NCBI GenBank assembly: GCA_013178375.1
Contig: JABLXQ010000001.1
Coordinates: 235,098-299,097, forward strand
From: Gammaproteobacteria bacterium
GTDB taxonomy: Bacteria > Pseudomonadota > Gammaproteobacteria > Pseudomonadales > Ketobacteraceae
Reading direction: 5' to 3'
Length of the DNA: 64,000 nt
The first letter of the stretch is position 1. Every line of letters starts with the position of its first letter. A program made the position numbers and the translations under genes. Below the pieces are notes generated by a model that was given only the letters and a program-made list of their open reading frames with translations, was not told where the DNA came from and did not search any database. Below, in pieces: positions 7,780 through 16,234 of the stretch.

Positions 7780-8955
7780 ATGAACGCAGCCACCAAACAC
7801 GAATACGACCGCATTCCGTACATGATCGTGTTCCAGGAAAAAGCCGGCTTCAAGGACACCTACGCCGGGCGGATGGATTTCGTCGGCCTGGAAGCGCATC
7901 TGCTGAAACCGAAGGAAGTCGACAGCAAAACCGTCATCGTCTTCATGCACCCGATTGGCGGTGGCGCTTATCTGCCGATGGTGTCATCGCTGGCGAAAAA
8001 AGGTTTCCACGTGATTTATTGCAACAGCCGTTATCGCGGTGTGGACAGTGCGCTGGCCATGGAAAAAGTGGCGCTGGATCTGGGCGCCTGTATTCGCGAT
8101 GCAAAAGAGCGGCTGGGTTATGAAAAAGTCGTGCTGGCCGGCTGGAGCGGCGGCGGTTCCCTGAGCCTGTTCTATCAAAGCCAGGCCGAACATCCTACCA
8201 TCACGCACACACCGGCCGGAGATCCGGTAAATCTGGTGGAAGCGAAACTGATTCCCGCCGATGCCATGATGCTGCTGGCCGCGCATATTTCCCGTGCCGG
8301 CACGCTGACCGAATGGCTGGATGCGGCGATCCTGGATGAAACCGATCCCACCAAACGCGATCCCGAGCTGGATATTTACGACAGTAATAATCCCAACCAG
8401 CCGCCCTATTCCGCCGCGTTCGTGGAGAAATACCGCGCCGCGCAGATTGCCCGCAACCGTCGCATCACCAAATGGGTGAAGGACAAACTGGCCGCATTCA
8501 AGCGGGATGGACTGGAGAATGAGGAATTTGCGTTTGTGACACACGGCACCATGGCTGATCCGCGTTTCGTTGATCCGACGCTGGACCCGAACGATCGCAA
8601 ACCCAACTGGTGTTTTCTCGGCGATCCGCGTGTGGTGAATAACGGACCGGTGGGCATTGCGCGTTTCAATACTCTGCGCAGCTGGCTGTCGCAGTGGAGT
8701 TATGACGATTCCAACGCGGATGGCCTGAAGTGCGCGCAGAAAATTTCAGTGCCGACGCTGGTGATCGGCAATTCCGCCGATGACGCCTGCACACCGAGTC
8801 ACACTCATCGCCTGTTCGAATCCGTGGCAGTGAAGGACAAGGAACTGTATGAGGTCAAAGGCGCCAATCACTACTACTTCGGTCAGCCCAAGGAAATGGA
8901 AGAAGCGGTAAGCCAGTGCGCGCAGTGGCTTACCAAAAAAGGTTTCGCGGCTTGA
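7780..8955 (+). CDS. Alpha/beta hydrolase
   Basis: This 391-residue hydrolase has an oxyanion-side His-Pro-Ile-Gly-Gly-Gly motif near residue 53, a nucleophile elbow Gly-Trp-Ser-Gly-Gly near 125, a likely acid in Asn-Ser-Ala-Asp-Asp-Ala-Cys-Thr-Pro near 335 and a catalytic His in Gly-Ala-Asn-His-Tyr near 367. A large insertion separates nucleophile and acid, as in cap-domain hydrolases. The start at 7780 has GGGGA at 7766-7770. It sits directly behind the VOC gene and ends before a strong terminator. The substrate is unknown; an ester, thioester or C-C bond is possible. Confidence 0.85.
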   Translation: MNAATKHEYDRIPYMIVFQEKAGFKDTYAGRMDFVGLEAHLLKPKEVDSKTVIVFMHPIGGGAYLPMVSSLAKKGFHVIYCNSRYRGVDSALAMEKVALDLGACIRDAKERLGYEKVVLAGWSGGGSLSLFYQSQAEHPTITHTPAGDPVNLVEAKLIPADAMMLLAAHISRAGTLTEWLDAAILDETDPTKRDPELDIYDSNNPNQPPYSAAFVEKYRAAQIARNRRITKWVKDKLAAFKRDGLENEEFAFVTHGTMADPRFVDPTLDPNDRKPNWCFLGDPRVVNNGPVGIARFNTLRSWLSQWSYDDSNADGLKCAQKISVPTLVIGNSADDACTPSHTHRLFESVAVKDKELYEVKGANHYYFGQPKEMEEAVSQCAQWLTKKGFAA

Positions 8956-9036
8956 GTAGAAACTAGATTTGAGGAAGGGCGGGAAAGTTGACCGGATTGG
9001 GAAACCGGAAGGAAGACTGAAACAGCCGTAAAGTTT

Positions 9037-9076
9037 AGCCCCGATGCATTGCTAACTGTGCCGGGGCTTTTTTTTT
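9037..9076 (+). terminator. Rho-independent terminator after the VOC/hydrolase operon
   Basis: Stem AGCCCCG (9037-9043) pairs with CGGGGCT (9062-9068) across an 18-nt loop and runs into nine T residues. Confidence 0.75.
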
Positions 9077-9173
9077 GCCCGCAGCCGCGTATTTCGGCGG
9101 AATAAGGCATTGCATACTTCGGCAAATTCATGCGTGAATTGGGCAGGATTTTACTGCGGACAAGGGAACTGGA

Positions 9174-10187
9174 ATGAAACAAAATCTGCGCGTAATAATC
9201 GACCGGCACGGGCCACCCGACATAATGAAACTGGTGGAAGAAACGCTGCCGGAGCCCGGGCCCGGCCAGGTGCGACTCAGAATTCGTGCAGCAGGGGTAG
9301 GCTATTCCGATGTGATGGCGCAGCGCGGCGGTTATCCACTGGCGCCGCGTTTGCCCTTTACGCCCGGTTACGACCTGGCTGGTGTGGTGGATAAAGTCGG
9401 CGTTGGTGTTGAGGGTATGGCAGAGGGTCAGACGGTGGCTGCACTGCATCCGGACTTCGGCTGCTATGCGCGTTACCTGTGTGTGCCGGCGTCCATTCTG
9501 GTGCCGTATCCCGCTCATCTGGAAGCAGCTGAAGTGGCGAGCCTGGTGCTCAATTACCTGACGGCGCACTGCATTCTGCACAAAAAGGCGAAGGTCCGGC
9601 GCGGTGATAGTGCGCTGGTGCATTCTGCTGCTGGTGGTGTCGGCACGGCACTGATCCAGCTGGGTGTGCTGGCAGGTTTGACGCTGTATGGCACGGCATC
9701 CCGCGCCAAGACGGATCTGGTGCGGCAACTCGGTGCAATTCCGATTGATTATCAGACCGAGGATTTTGTTGCCGTGTTGCGCGATGCCGTGCCCGGCGGA
9801 GTAGACGCGGCTTTTGATCCCATGGGCGGCGCCAACCTGCGCCGCAGTTATCGTGCGGTGAAGCCGGGCGGCCGCGTCGTCTGCTACGGATTTGCCGGCA
9901 ATCATTTTGGCGGGTTGCTGCCCATGGCCAGCGGCGTGCTGCAAATGACGGCGCTGAATCTGCTTCCCGATGGCAAGCGCGTGAGTTTGTGTGCCACGCC
10001 GACGGAATGCCGCAAGGATGCGTGCTGGTACAGGGACACGCTGGCGCTGTTGATCGATCTGCTGGCGAAAGACGTTATCAAACCCGTGGTGGGTGCGAGC
10101 TTTCCGTTAGCTGAAGTGAGCAGGGCCCACGCGTTGCTGGAAAGTGGCAAGGCGGTGGGAAAGGTGGTGCTGGTGTGCGCTGAGTAG
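9174..10187 (+). CDS. Zinc-independent MDR oxidoreductase (quinone oxidoreductase-like)
   Basis: This 337-residue medium-chain dehydrogenase/reductase of the quinone-oxidoreductase type has the N-terminal GroES-like domain (Gly-Val-Gly-Tyr-Ser-Asp-Val-Met-Ala-Gln-Arg-Gly-Gly-Tyr, about 42-55), no catalytic zinc Cys/His pattern, and an NADPH-binding Rossmann motif Ala-Ala-Gly-Gly-Val-Gly-Thr-Ala near 152. Members reduce quinones or alpha,beta-unsaturated ketones. It stands alone between the hydrolase terminator and the P450 promoter. In this setting a role in enone reduction is plausible but inferred. Confidence 0.85.
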   Translation: MKQNLRVIIDRHGPPDIMKLVEETLPEPGPGQVRLRIRAAGVGYSDVMAQRGGYPLAPRLPFTPGYDLAGVVDKVGVGVEGMAEGQTVAALHPDFGCYARYLCVPASILVPYPAHLEAAEVASLVLNYLTAHCILHKKAKVRRGDSALVHSAAGGVGTALIQLGVLAGLTLYGTASRAKTDLVRQLGAIPIDYQTEDFVAVLRDAVPGGVDAAFDPMGGANLRRSYRAVKPGGRVVCYGFAGNHFGGLLPMASGVLQMTALNLLPDGKRVSLCATPTECRKDACWYRDTLALLIDLLAKDVIKPVVGASFPLAEVSRAHALLESGKAVGKVVLVCAE

Positions 10188-10289
10188 CCCACGCCGATAT
10201 AACGACGCCGCCCATCACGCTTTTTCAACAAACCCTTCCTACAAGCATGGTTTTCTTCCGATTCCTGATCCAGCTCAATGAATCAGCAG

Positions 10290-10304
10290 GTATACGCCGT
10301 ATAC
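10290..10304. promoter_or_regulatory. 15-bp inverted repeat upstream of P450 gene
   Basis: GTATACG and CGTATAC flank a single C, forming a perfect 7-1-7 inverted repeat 60 bp upstream of the P450 start. It overlaps a TATACT hexamer (10300-10305) that could be a -10 box, so it may be a repressor site. The cognate regulator is not evident. Confidence 0.4.
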
Positions 10305-10364
10305 TGACGCAGCAGTCATCCCTTCTATCCAAACGAACTGTCCATAACAAAAAAGGAGTTCCCC

Positions 10365-11852
10365 ATGACGTCGCGTCCCCAACTGCCGCCGCAACCCAAC
10401 GACAGCCAGCTTAAACAGGCCCTGGGCCTGGGTATCGGCATCTGGGATTACATGGAGAAGAACCAGCGCGAACTGGGGGACACCTTCACCCTGAAGCTGC
10501 CGGGCCAGGGGCCCATGGTGTGGACCGCCGAGCAGGACGTGATCCGCGATGTGCTCAAGCTGCGCGAGGACCAGTACGACGCGTCGCTGGTGCAGTTGCC
10601 GGTGGATGTGGGTGAGCAGAACACCGTGTTTCTCAACGAGAAGGAACATCAGGACGCGCGCAAGCTGATCATTCCGTCGTTCACCACCAATCTGCTGAAG
10701 AACCGCGCCGGGGTGATGCAGGAAATCGTCGAGGCGCATATCGACCGGCTGCAACTGGGCGAGCGCATCAACCTGCCGCGCTTTGTCGGTGACATCACGC
10801 TGGACATCATCTGCTACACGCTGCTGGGCCTGCGGGAAGGTGCGCGCAAGGAACGCTACAAGGAGCTGATGCTGAACTGGCTGCTGGAAGCCACCAGTGA
10901 TGTCAATTTCACATTGGGCGCGACGGTGGGTGCGCGGCGTTATCGCCACTTTTTGAATAAGCAGTATTTGCGGCGCACGGAAAAGGGCCAGATGGGCAAT
11001 GGCAGGAAAGGCCTGCTGCCGTGGAAGCGCGCGGTGGATCTGAAAGTGCAGCTGGCGGCGCTGCTGCGGGAAGACATCCGTGGCATCCGCGCGCGCAATG
11101 CGGCCGATCCAGCGGGTTGCGCCAATGAAAGTCACGTGCTGTCGCTGCTGGCCCGCGCCACCGATGCGGATGGTCAGCCGCTGGGCGAGGAACGGCTGAT
11201 TTCCGAAAGCATCGGCCTGCTGATTGCGGGCCACGAAACCAGTGCCGCCACCGCTGCCTGGTTCATGGTGTGGCTGCAACAGAAACCGGCGGTGTACCGC
11301 AAGATCCGCGAGGAAGTGGTGGCGTCGATTGAACACGAAGGCGAACTCAACGCGGTTAAAATTGCGGAGCTACCCTACCTCACCGCCTGCCTGAACGAAT
11401 CGCAACGGCTGACACCTTCCGCCATCGGTTTTATCCGCTGGCTGCGGCAGGACACACAGCTGGGCCACCTGTTTTTGCCGGCGGGCACGGCTGTGCTACC
11501 GAATATTTACCTCACCCAGCGCGACAAAAAAATCTACGGCCCCGATGCGCTGGAATACCGCCCGGAGCGCTGGCTGGAGGACGGCAAAAAATTCGGCCCA
11601 TCGGAGTTTCTGCCGTTTGGTGGTGGCCGGCGTGCCTGCGTGGGCATGAACCAGGGCCGTCAGCAACTGCGCATCATTTTTGCGGAACTGGCGCGGCGGG
11701 TGGAATTTTCCTCGGAATTTCAGAGTACGAACAAACTGCCACGCTCGCGCATGATTGGTGGTCAGACGGAGCCGGAAAAAGGCGTCTGGCTCACGGTGCA
11801 GGAAGTGCGGCCGGCGCAGTATGGTTTTGCAGTGCTGGCGAAGACGGCGTGA
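10365..11852 (+). CDS. Cytochrome P450 (first of two)
   Basis: This 495-residue P450 has the I-helix oxygen-activation motif Ala-Gly-His-Glu-Thr-Ser-Ala (about 288-294), the K-helix Glu-Ser-Gln-Arg (ExxR), the Pro-Glu-Arg-Trp motif and the heme-binding loop Phe-Gly-Gly-Gly-Arg-Arg-Ala-Cys-Val-Gly (418-427, Cys425 as thiolate ligand). There is no N-terminal membrane anchor, as usual for bacterial P450s. A strong AAGGAG ribosome-binding site precedes the ATG. A Rieske oxygenase follows after 47 bp, so the two oxygenases are probably co-transcribed. No ferredoxin or reductase gene is adjacent. The substrate is unknown. Confidence 0.93.
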   Translation: MTSRPQLPPQPNDSQLKQALGLGIGIWDYMEKNQRELGDTFTLKLPGQGPMVWTAEQDVIRDVLKLREDQYDASLVQLPVDVGEQNTVFLNEKEHQDARKLIIPSFTTNLLKNRAGVMQEIVEAHIDRLQLGERINLPRFVGDITLDIICYTLLGLREGARKERYKELMLNWLLEATSDVNFTLGATVGARRYRHFLNKQYLRRTEKGQMGNGRKGLLPWKRAVDLKVQLAALLREDIRGIRARNAADPAGCANESHVLSLLARATDADGQPLGEERLISESIGLLIAGHETSAATAAWFMVWLQQKPAVYRKIREEVVASIEHEGELNAVKIAELPYLTACLNESQRLTPSAIGFIRWLRQDTQLGHLFLPAGTAVLPNIYLTQRDKKIYGPDALEYRPERWLEDGKKFGPSEFLPFGGGRRACVGMNQGRQQLRIIFAELARRVEFSSEFQSTNKLPRSRMIGGQTEPEKGVWLTVQEVRPAQYGFAVLAKTA

Positions 11853-11899
11853 TTTTTAGTGGCACATTCTCCCGACAATAAAAAAACGAGACCACCTTC

Positions 11900-12967
11900 A
11901 TGAATGCACCTGCCAACAACAAACTCGACACACCGGTCTACATCATCAAGTCTGAAAAAGTGGAAGAACGCTACGCCCGTGGCTGGCACTGCCTGGGCCT
12001 GGCGAAGGACTACACCGAAAAACCGGTGCGCCTGGATTATTTCGGCACCCGCCTGGTGGCGTTTCGCGGCCTTGAAGATGGCGTCGTGCATATCCTCGAC
12101 GCCTTCTGCCCCCACATGGGCGCCGACCTGTCGCGCGGCTGCGTGAAAGGCGATTCCATCGTCTGCCCTTTCCACGGCTGGACCTGGGGCGGCGACGGCT
12201 TCTGCAACGACATCCCCTACGCCAAACGCATTCCACCGAAAGCGCGCATGAAATCCTGGCCCACCACCGAGCAGAACGGACTGCTGTTCGTGTGGAATGA
12301 TCCGGAAGGCAATCCGCCCATTCCCGAACAGCATCCCCAGCGCAAAGAGGACTACTACTCCGGTGAATGGAGCGACTGGAGCATGGCCAAACTCACCATC
12401 CATTCCAACTGCCGCGAACTGGTGGACAACATGGCGGACATGGCCCATTTCGGCCCGGTGCACTATTCCACCGTGAAAAGTTTCCGCAACATCCAGGACG
12501 GCCACTGCTTCACCCAGCACATGAGCGGCGGCCATGAAATCCTCACCGAGGAAGGCCAGATTTTTACTTCGGTGGCCACCTACGAAGGCCCCGCTTACAT
12601 GACCACCACCATGACCGGCATGCTGCACGGCCAGGAAGTGGTGACGCATCTGCTGGTGACCCACGTACCGGTGAACACCGAGCAGTTCGACATCCGTTTC
12701 GGCGTGATGATGAAGAAAATCCCCGGCCTGTCGGAAGCCGACAACGCCGCCGCCGTGGCCCAGTACACCCAGATGTGCATGGATTCCTTCATCCAGGACG
12801 TGGACATCTGGAACAACAAGATCCGCGTCGACAACCCGCTGCTGTGCGACGGCGACGGCCCGCTGCACCTGCTGCGCAAATGGTACAGCCAGTTCTATAT
12901 GGACCTGGCCAGCATCCCCGACAGCCTGAAAGTCCATAAGGAACATGTGACCTTGCCGCGCAGCTGA
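11900..12967 (+). CDS. Rieske oxygenase, KshA-like (3-ketosteroid 9-alpha-hydroxylase oxygenase component)
   Basis: This 355-residue protein has an N-terminal Rieske [2Fe-2S] domain with ligands Cys70, His72, Cys89 and His92, then a catalytic domain with the mononuclear iron motif Asp-Met-Ala-His-Phe-x3-His (His183, His188) and an Asp in Phe-Ile-Gln-Asp-Val-Asp-Ile-Trp (Asp300). Arg-Tyr-Ala-Arg-Gly-Trp-His-Cys-Leu-Gly and the final Trp-Tyr-x-Gln-Phe-Tyr block match actinobacterial KshA closely from memory. KshA hydroxylates 3-ketosteroids at C9 and opens ring B. It needs a reductase (KshB), which is not in this window. Relatives act on other terpenoids, so a steroid substrate is likely but not certain. 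Confidence 0.85.
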   Translation: MNAPANNKLDTPVYIIKSEKVEERYARGWHCLGLAKDYTEKPVRLDYFGTRLVAFRGLEDGVVHILDAFCPHMGADLSRGCVKGDSIVCPFHGWTWGGDGFCNDIPYAKRIPPKARMKSWPTTEQNGLLFVWNDPEGNPPIPEQHPQRKEDYYSGEWSDWSMAKLTIHSNCRELVDNMADMAHFGPVHYSTVKSFRNIQDGHCFTQHMSGGHEILTEEGQIFTSVATYEGPAYMTTTMTGMLHGQEVVTHLLVTHVPVNTEQFDIRFGVMMKKIPGLSEADNAAAVAQYTQMCMDSFIQDVDIWNNKIRVDNPLLCDGDGPLHLLRKWYSQFYMDLASIPDSLKVHKEHVTLPRS

Positions 12968-13116
12968 TGGGCCCTGTTGGCATGGCCATCTAATCAATTT
13001 GGATGATGTGGGGCCGGTTTGAAGGGGGCTATGATCCTTTGCAACCCGTTTTCCTGGGCACAGCCGCAATCACATTCACAATCAAGGCAAAACAAAAAAC
13101 ACGAGGGGAACCAACC

Positions 13117-13746
13117 ATGTGGGTAGGACGCATACTGCCGGAACGGCACATTGACATGAAAGACTTCAACCAGCGCGCCATTTCCGACACCGCGCGGGAA
13201 GTGCTGAAAACCATCAAGGAACCCCAGCGCCGGGCGATCCTGGAGAACTTCATCGAGCACGCGGAATCCGAGTGCACCGGCGATTACGACCGCCTGATCG
13301 CCAGCTGCTCGTCCAAGAGCCAGACTTACGCGGTGTACGGCGCGTCGGAAGCCATTGCCGAAATGCAGCCGAAATCCGTCGAGGAAATGAAGGATTTCTA
13401 CCGCGTGTTGGTGGAAAGCAACGTCTACATGATTCACGGTGAAATCGAAAAACTGATCGTGGGCGATCACGACCTGTATGTGGAAATCATTCTGCACCAG
13501 CTGTATCCGGGTGAAGTGCTGCCGATGGCGTTCGGTGTGGAATTCGGCGAGGAAGGCGAGGTATGGCAGCTGACCCAGCGCGTGGCCACCGTGTTCTGCT
13601 TCGACGATGAAAACAAGGGTTGCGCCGAGCATTCCTGGACCGACGGCCCCACCAAGCCCGAGTGGCTGCGCAAGGAAGATCCGCGCTCGGTGCCGGCGCA
13701 GTTCTGGAACAATCCGGTGACTGGTCCGCGTAAAAAACCATTCTGA
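13117..13746 (+). CDS. NTF2/SnoaL-like protein
   Basis: The 209-residue product begins at an ATG preceded by GAGGGGAA (13103-13110). After a helical N-terminus it has a pattern resembling the NTF2/SnoaL-like fold (residues about 50-150: helix with Asp-Tyr-Asp-Arg-Leu, then alternating strands). That fold includes ketosteroid isomerases, polyketide cyclases and limonene-epoxide hydrolases. It lies 149 bp behind the KshA-like gene and is closed by a terminator, so it may belong to the same pathway. The family assignment is a judgement from the pattern and no catalytic residues could be assigned. Confidence 0.6.
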   Translation: MWVGRILPERHIDMKDFNQRAISDTAREVLKTIKEPQRRAILENFIEHAESECTGDYDRLIASCSSKSQTYAVYGASEAIAEMQPKSVEEMKDFYRVLVESNVYMIHGEIEKLIVGDHDLYVEIILHQLYPGEVLPMAFGVEFGEEGEVWQLTQRVATVFCFDDENKGCAEHSWTDGPTKPEWLRKEDPRSVPAQFWNNPVTGPRKKPF

Positions 13747-13770
13747 TCCCGCCGTTTCCATTGTTTCCAG

Positions 13771-13801
13771 CACCCGCCATCGTTCCGGTGGCGGGTGTTT
13801 T
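13771..13801 (+). terminator. Terminator after the NTF2-like gene
   Basis: CACCCGCCA (13771-13779) pairs with TGGCGGGTG (13789-13797) across a 9-nt loop, followed by a short T tract. Confidence 0.65.
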
Positions 13802-13988
13802 CCTGCTTTCCTGAAAAAGCTTTTTTAATTTCTGTCTCCGTCCGCGTTCTATCCGCCACACCTGTGTCGGGTTTGACCATGGCGATGCCGTTTCCAAATC
13901 CAGACAATACAATATGAAAATTTTGTGTCACCGGGTTGATTGGGTTTGATTCCGGCGTATTGCTGTTTTTGATCAATGGGAGAAGGGT

Positions 13989-14609
13989 ATGAAAAAGGCT
14001 TTTCGCTTGGCGGCCACGCTGGCGCCTTTGCTGCTGGCGTCCTGCCAGTCCGATCCGCCGCCTGCCGCCACTGCGCCGGCGCCGGGCAGTGGCACAATCA
14101 CCTCGGCACCGATCCAGGTGGACGAAAAAAGCTTCAAGTGCGTTCGCGACATGACACCGGTGCGCGGCTTCTTCGTCGACAACATTGCCGGCAATCTGGA
14201 TGGCACGTTGGCCGTCGCAAAATCCACAACCGGTGGCGTTTATCCACCCGGCTCGGTGGTGCAGCTGTTTCCCAACGAAGTCATGGTGAAGCGCGAAAAC
14301 GGATTCAATCCCATCACCAAAGACTGGGAATTTTTCGAACTGGATGTGGATGAAAACGGCAGCACCATTCGCAAGCGCGGATTTCAGGATGTGAACAACC
14401 GTTTCGGCGGCAACTGTTTTGCCTGTCACGTGCAGGCGAAGCCGGAGTGGGACATGATCTGCGAAGACAGCCACGGTTGCGAGGCACTGCCCATCTCCCG
14501 CCACACCATCAATTCCCTGCAGAACACCGATCCGCGCTGTGAGGACATCGACATTCCGTTCTCGCAACGGGTCAGCGCCTGGTTCATCAAGGCATTCACG
14601 TCGTTCTGA
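13989..14609 (+). CDS. Periplasmic lipoprotein with CxxCH heme motif (P460-like pattern)
   Basis: The 206-residue protein has a lipoprotein signal with lipobox Leu-Ala-Ser-Cys (Cys19), a Pro/Ala-rich linker and a domain ending in a c-type heme site Cys143-Phe-Ala-Cys146-His147. Around it, a Trp-Glu-Phe-Phe-Glu-Leu strand followed by Gly-Gly-Asn-Cys-Phe-Ala-Cys-His-x-Gln-Ala resembles cytochrome P460/c'-beta type domains, in which the motif comes late in the fold. Three further Cys follow the motif. It is monocistronic. Electron transfer or detoxification of small nitrogen or oxygen species is possible; the family call is tentative. Confidence 0.6.
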   Translation: MKKAFRLAATLAPLLLASCQSDPPPAATAPAPGSGTITSAPIQVDEKSFKCVRDMTPVRGFFVDNIAGNLDGTLAVAKSTTGGVYPPGSVVQLFPNEVMVKRENGFNPITKDWEFFELDVDENGSTIRKRGFQDVNNRFGGNCFACHVQAKPEWDMICEDSHGCEALPISRHTINSLQNTDPRCEDIDIPFSQRVSAWFIKAFTSF

Positions 14610-14780
14610 TCTACGCCGGCCTGTGGCAAATCCCTCAGGCCGGTGTTAACGCTGTCGGCTTGATGACAAGCTTGGCTACCCGACCACAGCAAAATCCCGC
14701 TGGATTCAGTGTTTTTGGTCTTTACCCGCAAGGGCCTGAATCTTGCTGCAAAGCGAGGGGCGGATTATTGGGGAACAGAC

Positions 14781-15466
14781 ATGACGGGTGGACGACAACT
14801 ATCGGCGGCGGTACAGGCAGGGGCGTTGCAGGCGCAGGTGGAATGCCTGCCGGTGACGAATGGTTCGCCGTTAATGCCGGTCCAGTGCGGGTGCCCGCAT
14901 CTGCAACTGTTGCCCGGTTTCTTCTCCGCCGACGATAACGAGCGGCTGTTCCAGCGCCTGCGCTGGGAGCAGCGTTGGCCCGACAACCGCTATCAAATGG
15001 CGGGTCGGCAATTCGAACTGCCGCGCCTGCAGACTTGGCATGCCGATCCCGGCATCGTTTACCGCTACAGCAATAACCTGCTCGCCAGCCGGCCCTGGAC
15101 GCCGTTGCTGCTGGCGATTCGCCGCCGGCTGGAGCTGCAGCTGGGAGTGCGTTTCAACGCGGTGCTGGTGAACTATTACCGCACGGGTGAAGACCACGTG
15201 GGGTGGCACAGCGACGACGAGCCGGAACTGGGCCCGCAGCCTTTTATCGCATCGCATCGCTGTCGCTGGGGGCGGAGCGGCGTTTTGCTTACCGCCATCG
15301 TTCACTACCCGTGCAGGGCAGCCTGTCGTTGCCCGGTGGCAGTCTGCTGACCATGGCACCGGATTTCCAGCATGAATGGCTGCACAGCGTGCCGTGCCAG
15401 TCAGGGCTGGCGGCAGGCCGTATCAACCTGACCTGGCGAGTGGTGCTGCCTCCGCCGGATGCCTGA
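14781..15466 (+). pseudogene. AlkB-like 2-oxoglutarate/Fe(II) dioxygenase, frameshifted by an extra 5-bp repeat unit
   Basis: The first part (from ATG 14781, with GGGGAA upstream) encodes an AlkB/ALKBH2-3-like domain through His-Val-Gly-Trp-His-Ser-Asp-Asp-Glu (iron ligands HxD). The frame then breaks at 15246-15260, where the pentamer ATCGC occurs three times. Reading resumes in another frame with Leu-Ser-Leu-Gly-Ala-Glu-Arg-Arg-Phe, the distal His and Arg-x-Asn-Leu-Thr-Trp-Arg, all expected for the family. Removing one 5-bp unit restores a continuous 226-codon gene, so a single slippage event explains the break. AlkB proteins repair 1-methyladenine and 3-methylcytosine. A recent mutation, a reversible switch or a sequence error all fit. 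Confidence 0.85.
15246..15260 (+). repeat. Pentanucleotide repeat (ATCGC)x3 at the alkB frameshift
   Basis: Three perfect tandem copies of ATCGC lie where homologous AlkB proteins would need two copies to keep frame. Confidence 0.85.
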
Positions 15467-15503
15467 ATTGGCAAGCGGATGAAACGGAGCCCGTGAATCC
15501 GGA

Positions 15504-15920
15504 TCAGGCCAGTGGTTGCGAGAGATAGCGCAGAAAGCGCCAGTGATTGAAGCCCACCAGCGCCGCCAGCAAGGCGATGCCCAGGCGGGTCAGCAGCGGG
15601 GCCACCAGCGATGGCGGCGCATCCTCGGCGACCGGTTCCGCTGCCTGCAGGGTGGGTACTTTCGGCGTACTCGTGAGTGTGTTCTCGGCATAGGCGGGAA
15701 TGGCAGGCGCGGGTTTCAATGACTGCCCGGTGTCGGCGCCCGCGCAGTTCTGGCACAAAGGCTCCATGGTGTAGTAGCGATACAGTTCGGTACCGGTGAT
15801 GGGATTCAACACCAGGTCAGTAATGATTTCCCACAGCGGGCCACTGCAGGTTATGCCGAGAATGGAGGCCGTCAGCAGGCACATGCCCAGCGCGTAGGCC
15901 TTGAGTAACGTGTTTATCAT
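15504..15920 (-). CDS. Hypothetical protein with two terminal membrane segments
   Basis: This 138-residue protein is not recognised. It has a hydrophobic N-terminal segment (about 5-25), a middle region with a Cys-x2-Cys pair (Leu-Cys-Gln-Asn-Cys) and a Pro/Ala/Glu-rich linker, and a second hydrophobic segment near the C-terminus (about 108-124). It converges with the broken alkB gene. The two Cys could be a small metal or disulfide site. There is nothing in the neighbours to suggest a role. Confidence 0.5.
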   Translation of the reverse strand: MINTLLKAYALGMCLLTASILGITCSGPLWEIITDLVLNPITGTELYRYYTMEPLCQNCAGADTGQSLKPAPAIPAYAENTLTSTPKVPTLQAAEPVAEDAPPSLVAPLLTRLGIALLAALVGFNHWRFLRYLSQPLA

Positions 15921-16234
15921 GTGATTCTACTGCCCCAGCGTCTGAATGCCGGCGAAGGCCAGGTCATCCTGATGGTTAAATGCGATGTGCGCCCCAGCCC
16001 GAAAATGCGGGCCGACAAAACGCGACAAGCCCGATTCTGCACGCCGGCTGGCGCGCAGTAAAGCACACCTGTCCCCGCTGGCTGCTTGCAGGTACAGATT
16101 GTCCTTTTTTTCCTGTATCAGCCTGCTTCCGTGTGTGTACGCACGTGCCACAAAAGCGGCGACACGATGCCGCGGAATATGCTTGAATGAAGCCAGACGC
16201 CGTTCCCTGACCCCCTCTTTTTCGTGTATATCCG
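15921..16234. other. 314-bp intergenic region without a recognised gene
   Basis: No convincing gene, RNA or repeat is visible. It must hold divergent promoters for the hypothetical membrane protein and the YjbR-like gene. A short open frame on the minus strand (16151-15927) has no recognisable content and was not called. Confidence 0.5.

Noticed and set aside
11762..13069. Minus-strand frame opposite the Rieske oxygenase
   Set aside because: The plus strand contains the full set of Rieske and mononuclear-iron ligands.
14616..14643. CCGGCCTG/CAGGCCGG hairpin after the heme lipoprotein gene
   Set aside because: The stem is good but no T-run follows on either strand, so it was not called a terminator.
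15927..16151. Minus-strand 74-codon frame in the 15921-16234 gap
   Set aside because: There is no ribosome-binding site, signal or family pattern; it is probably chance.
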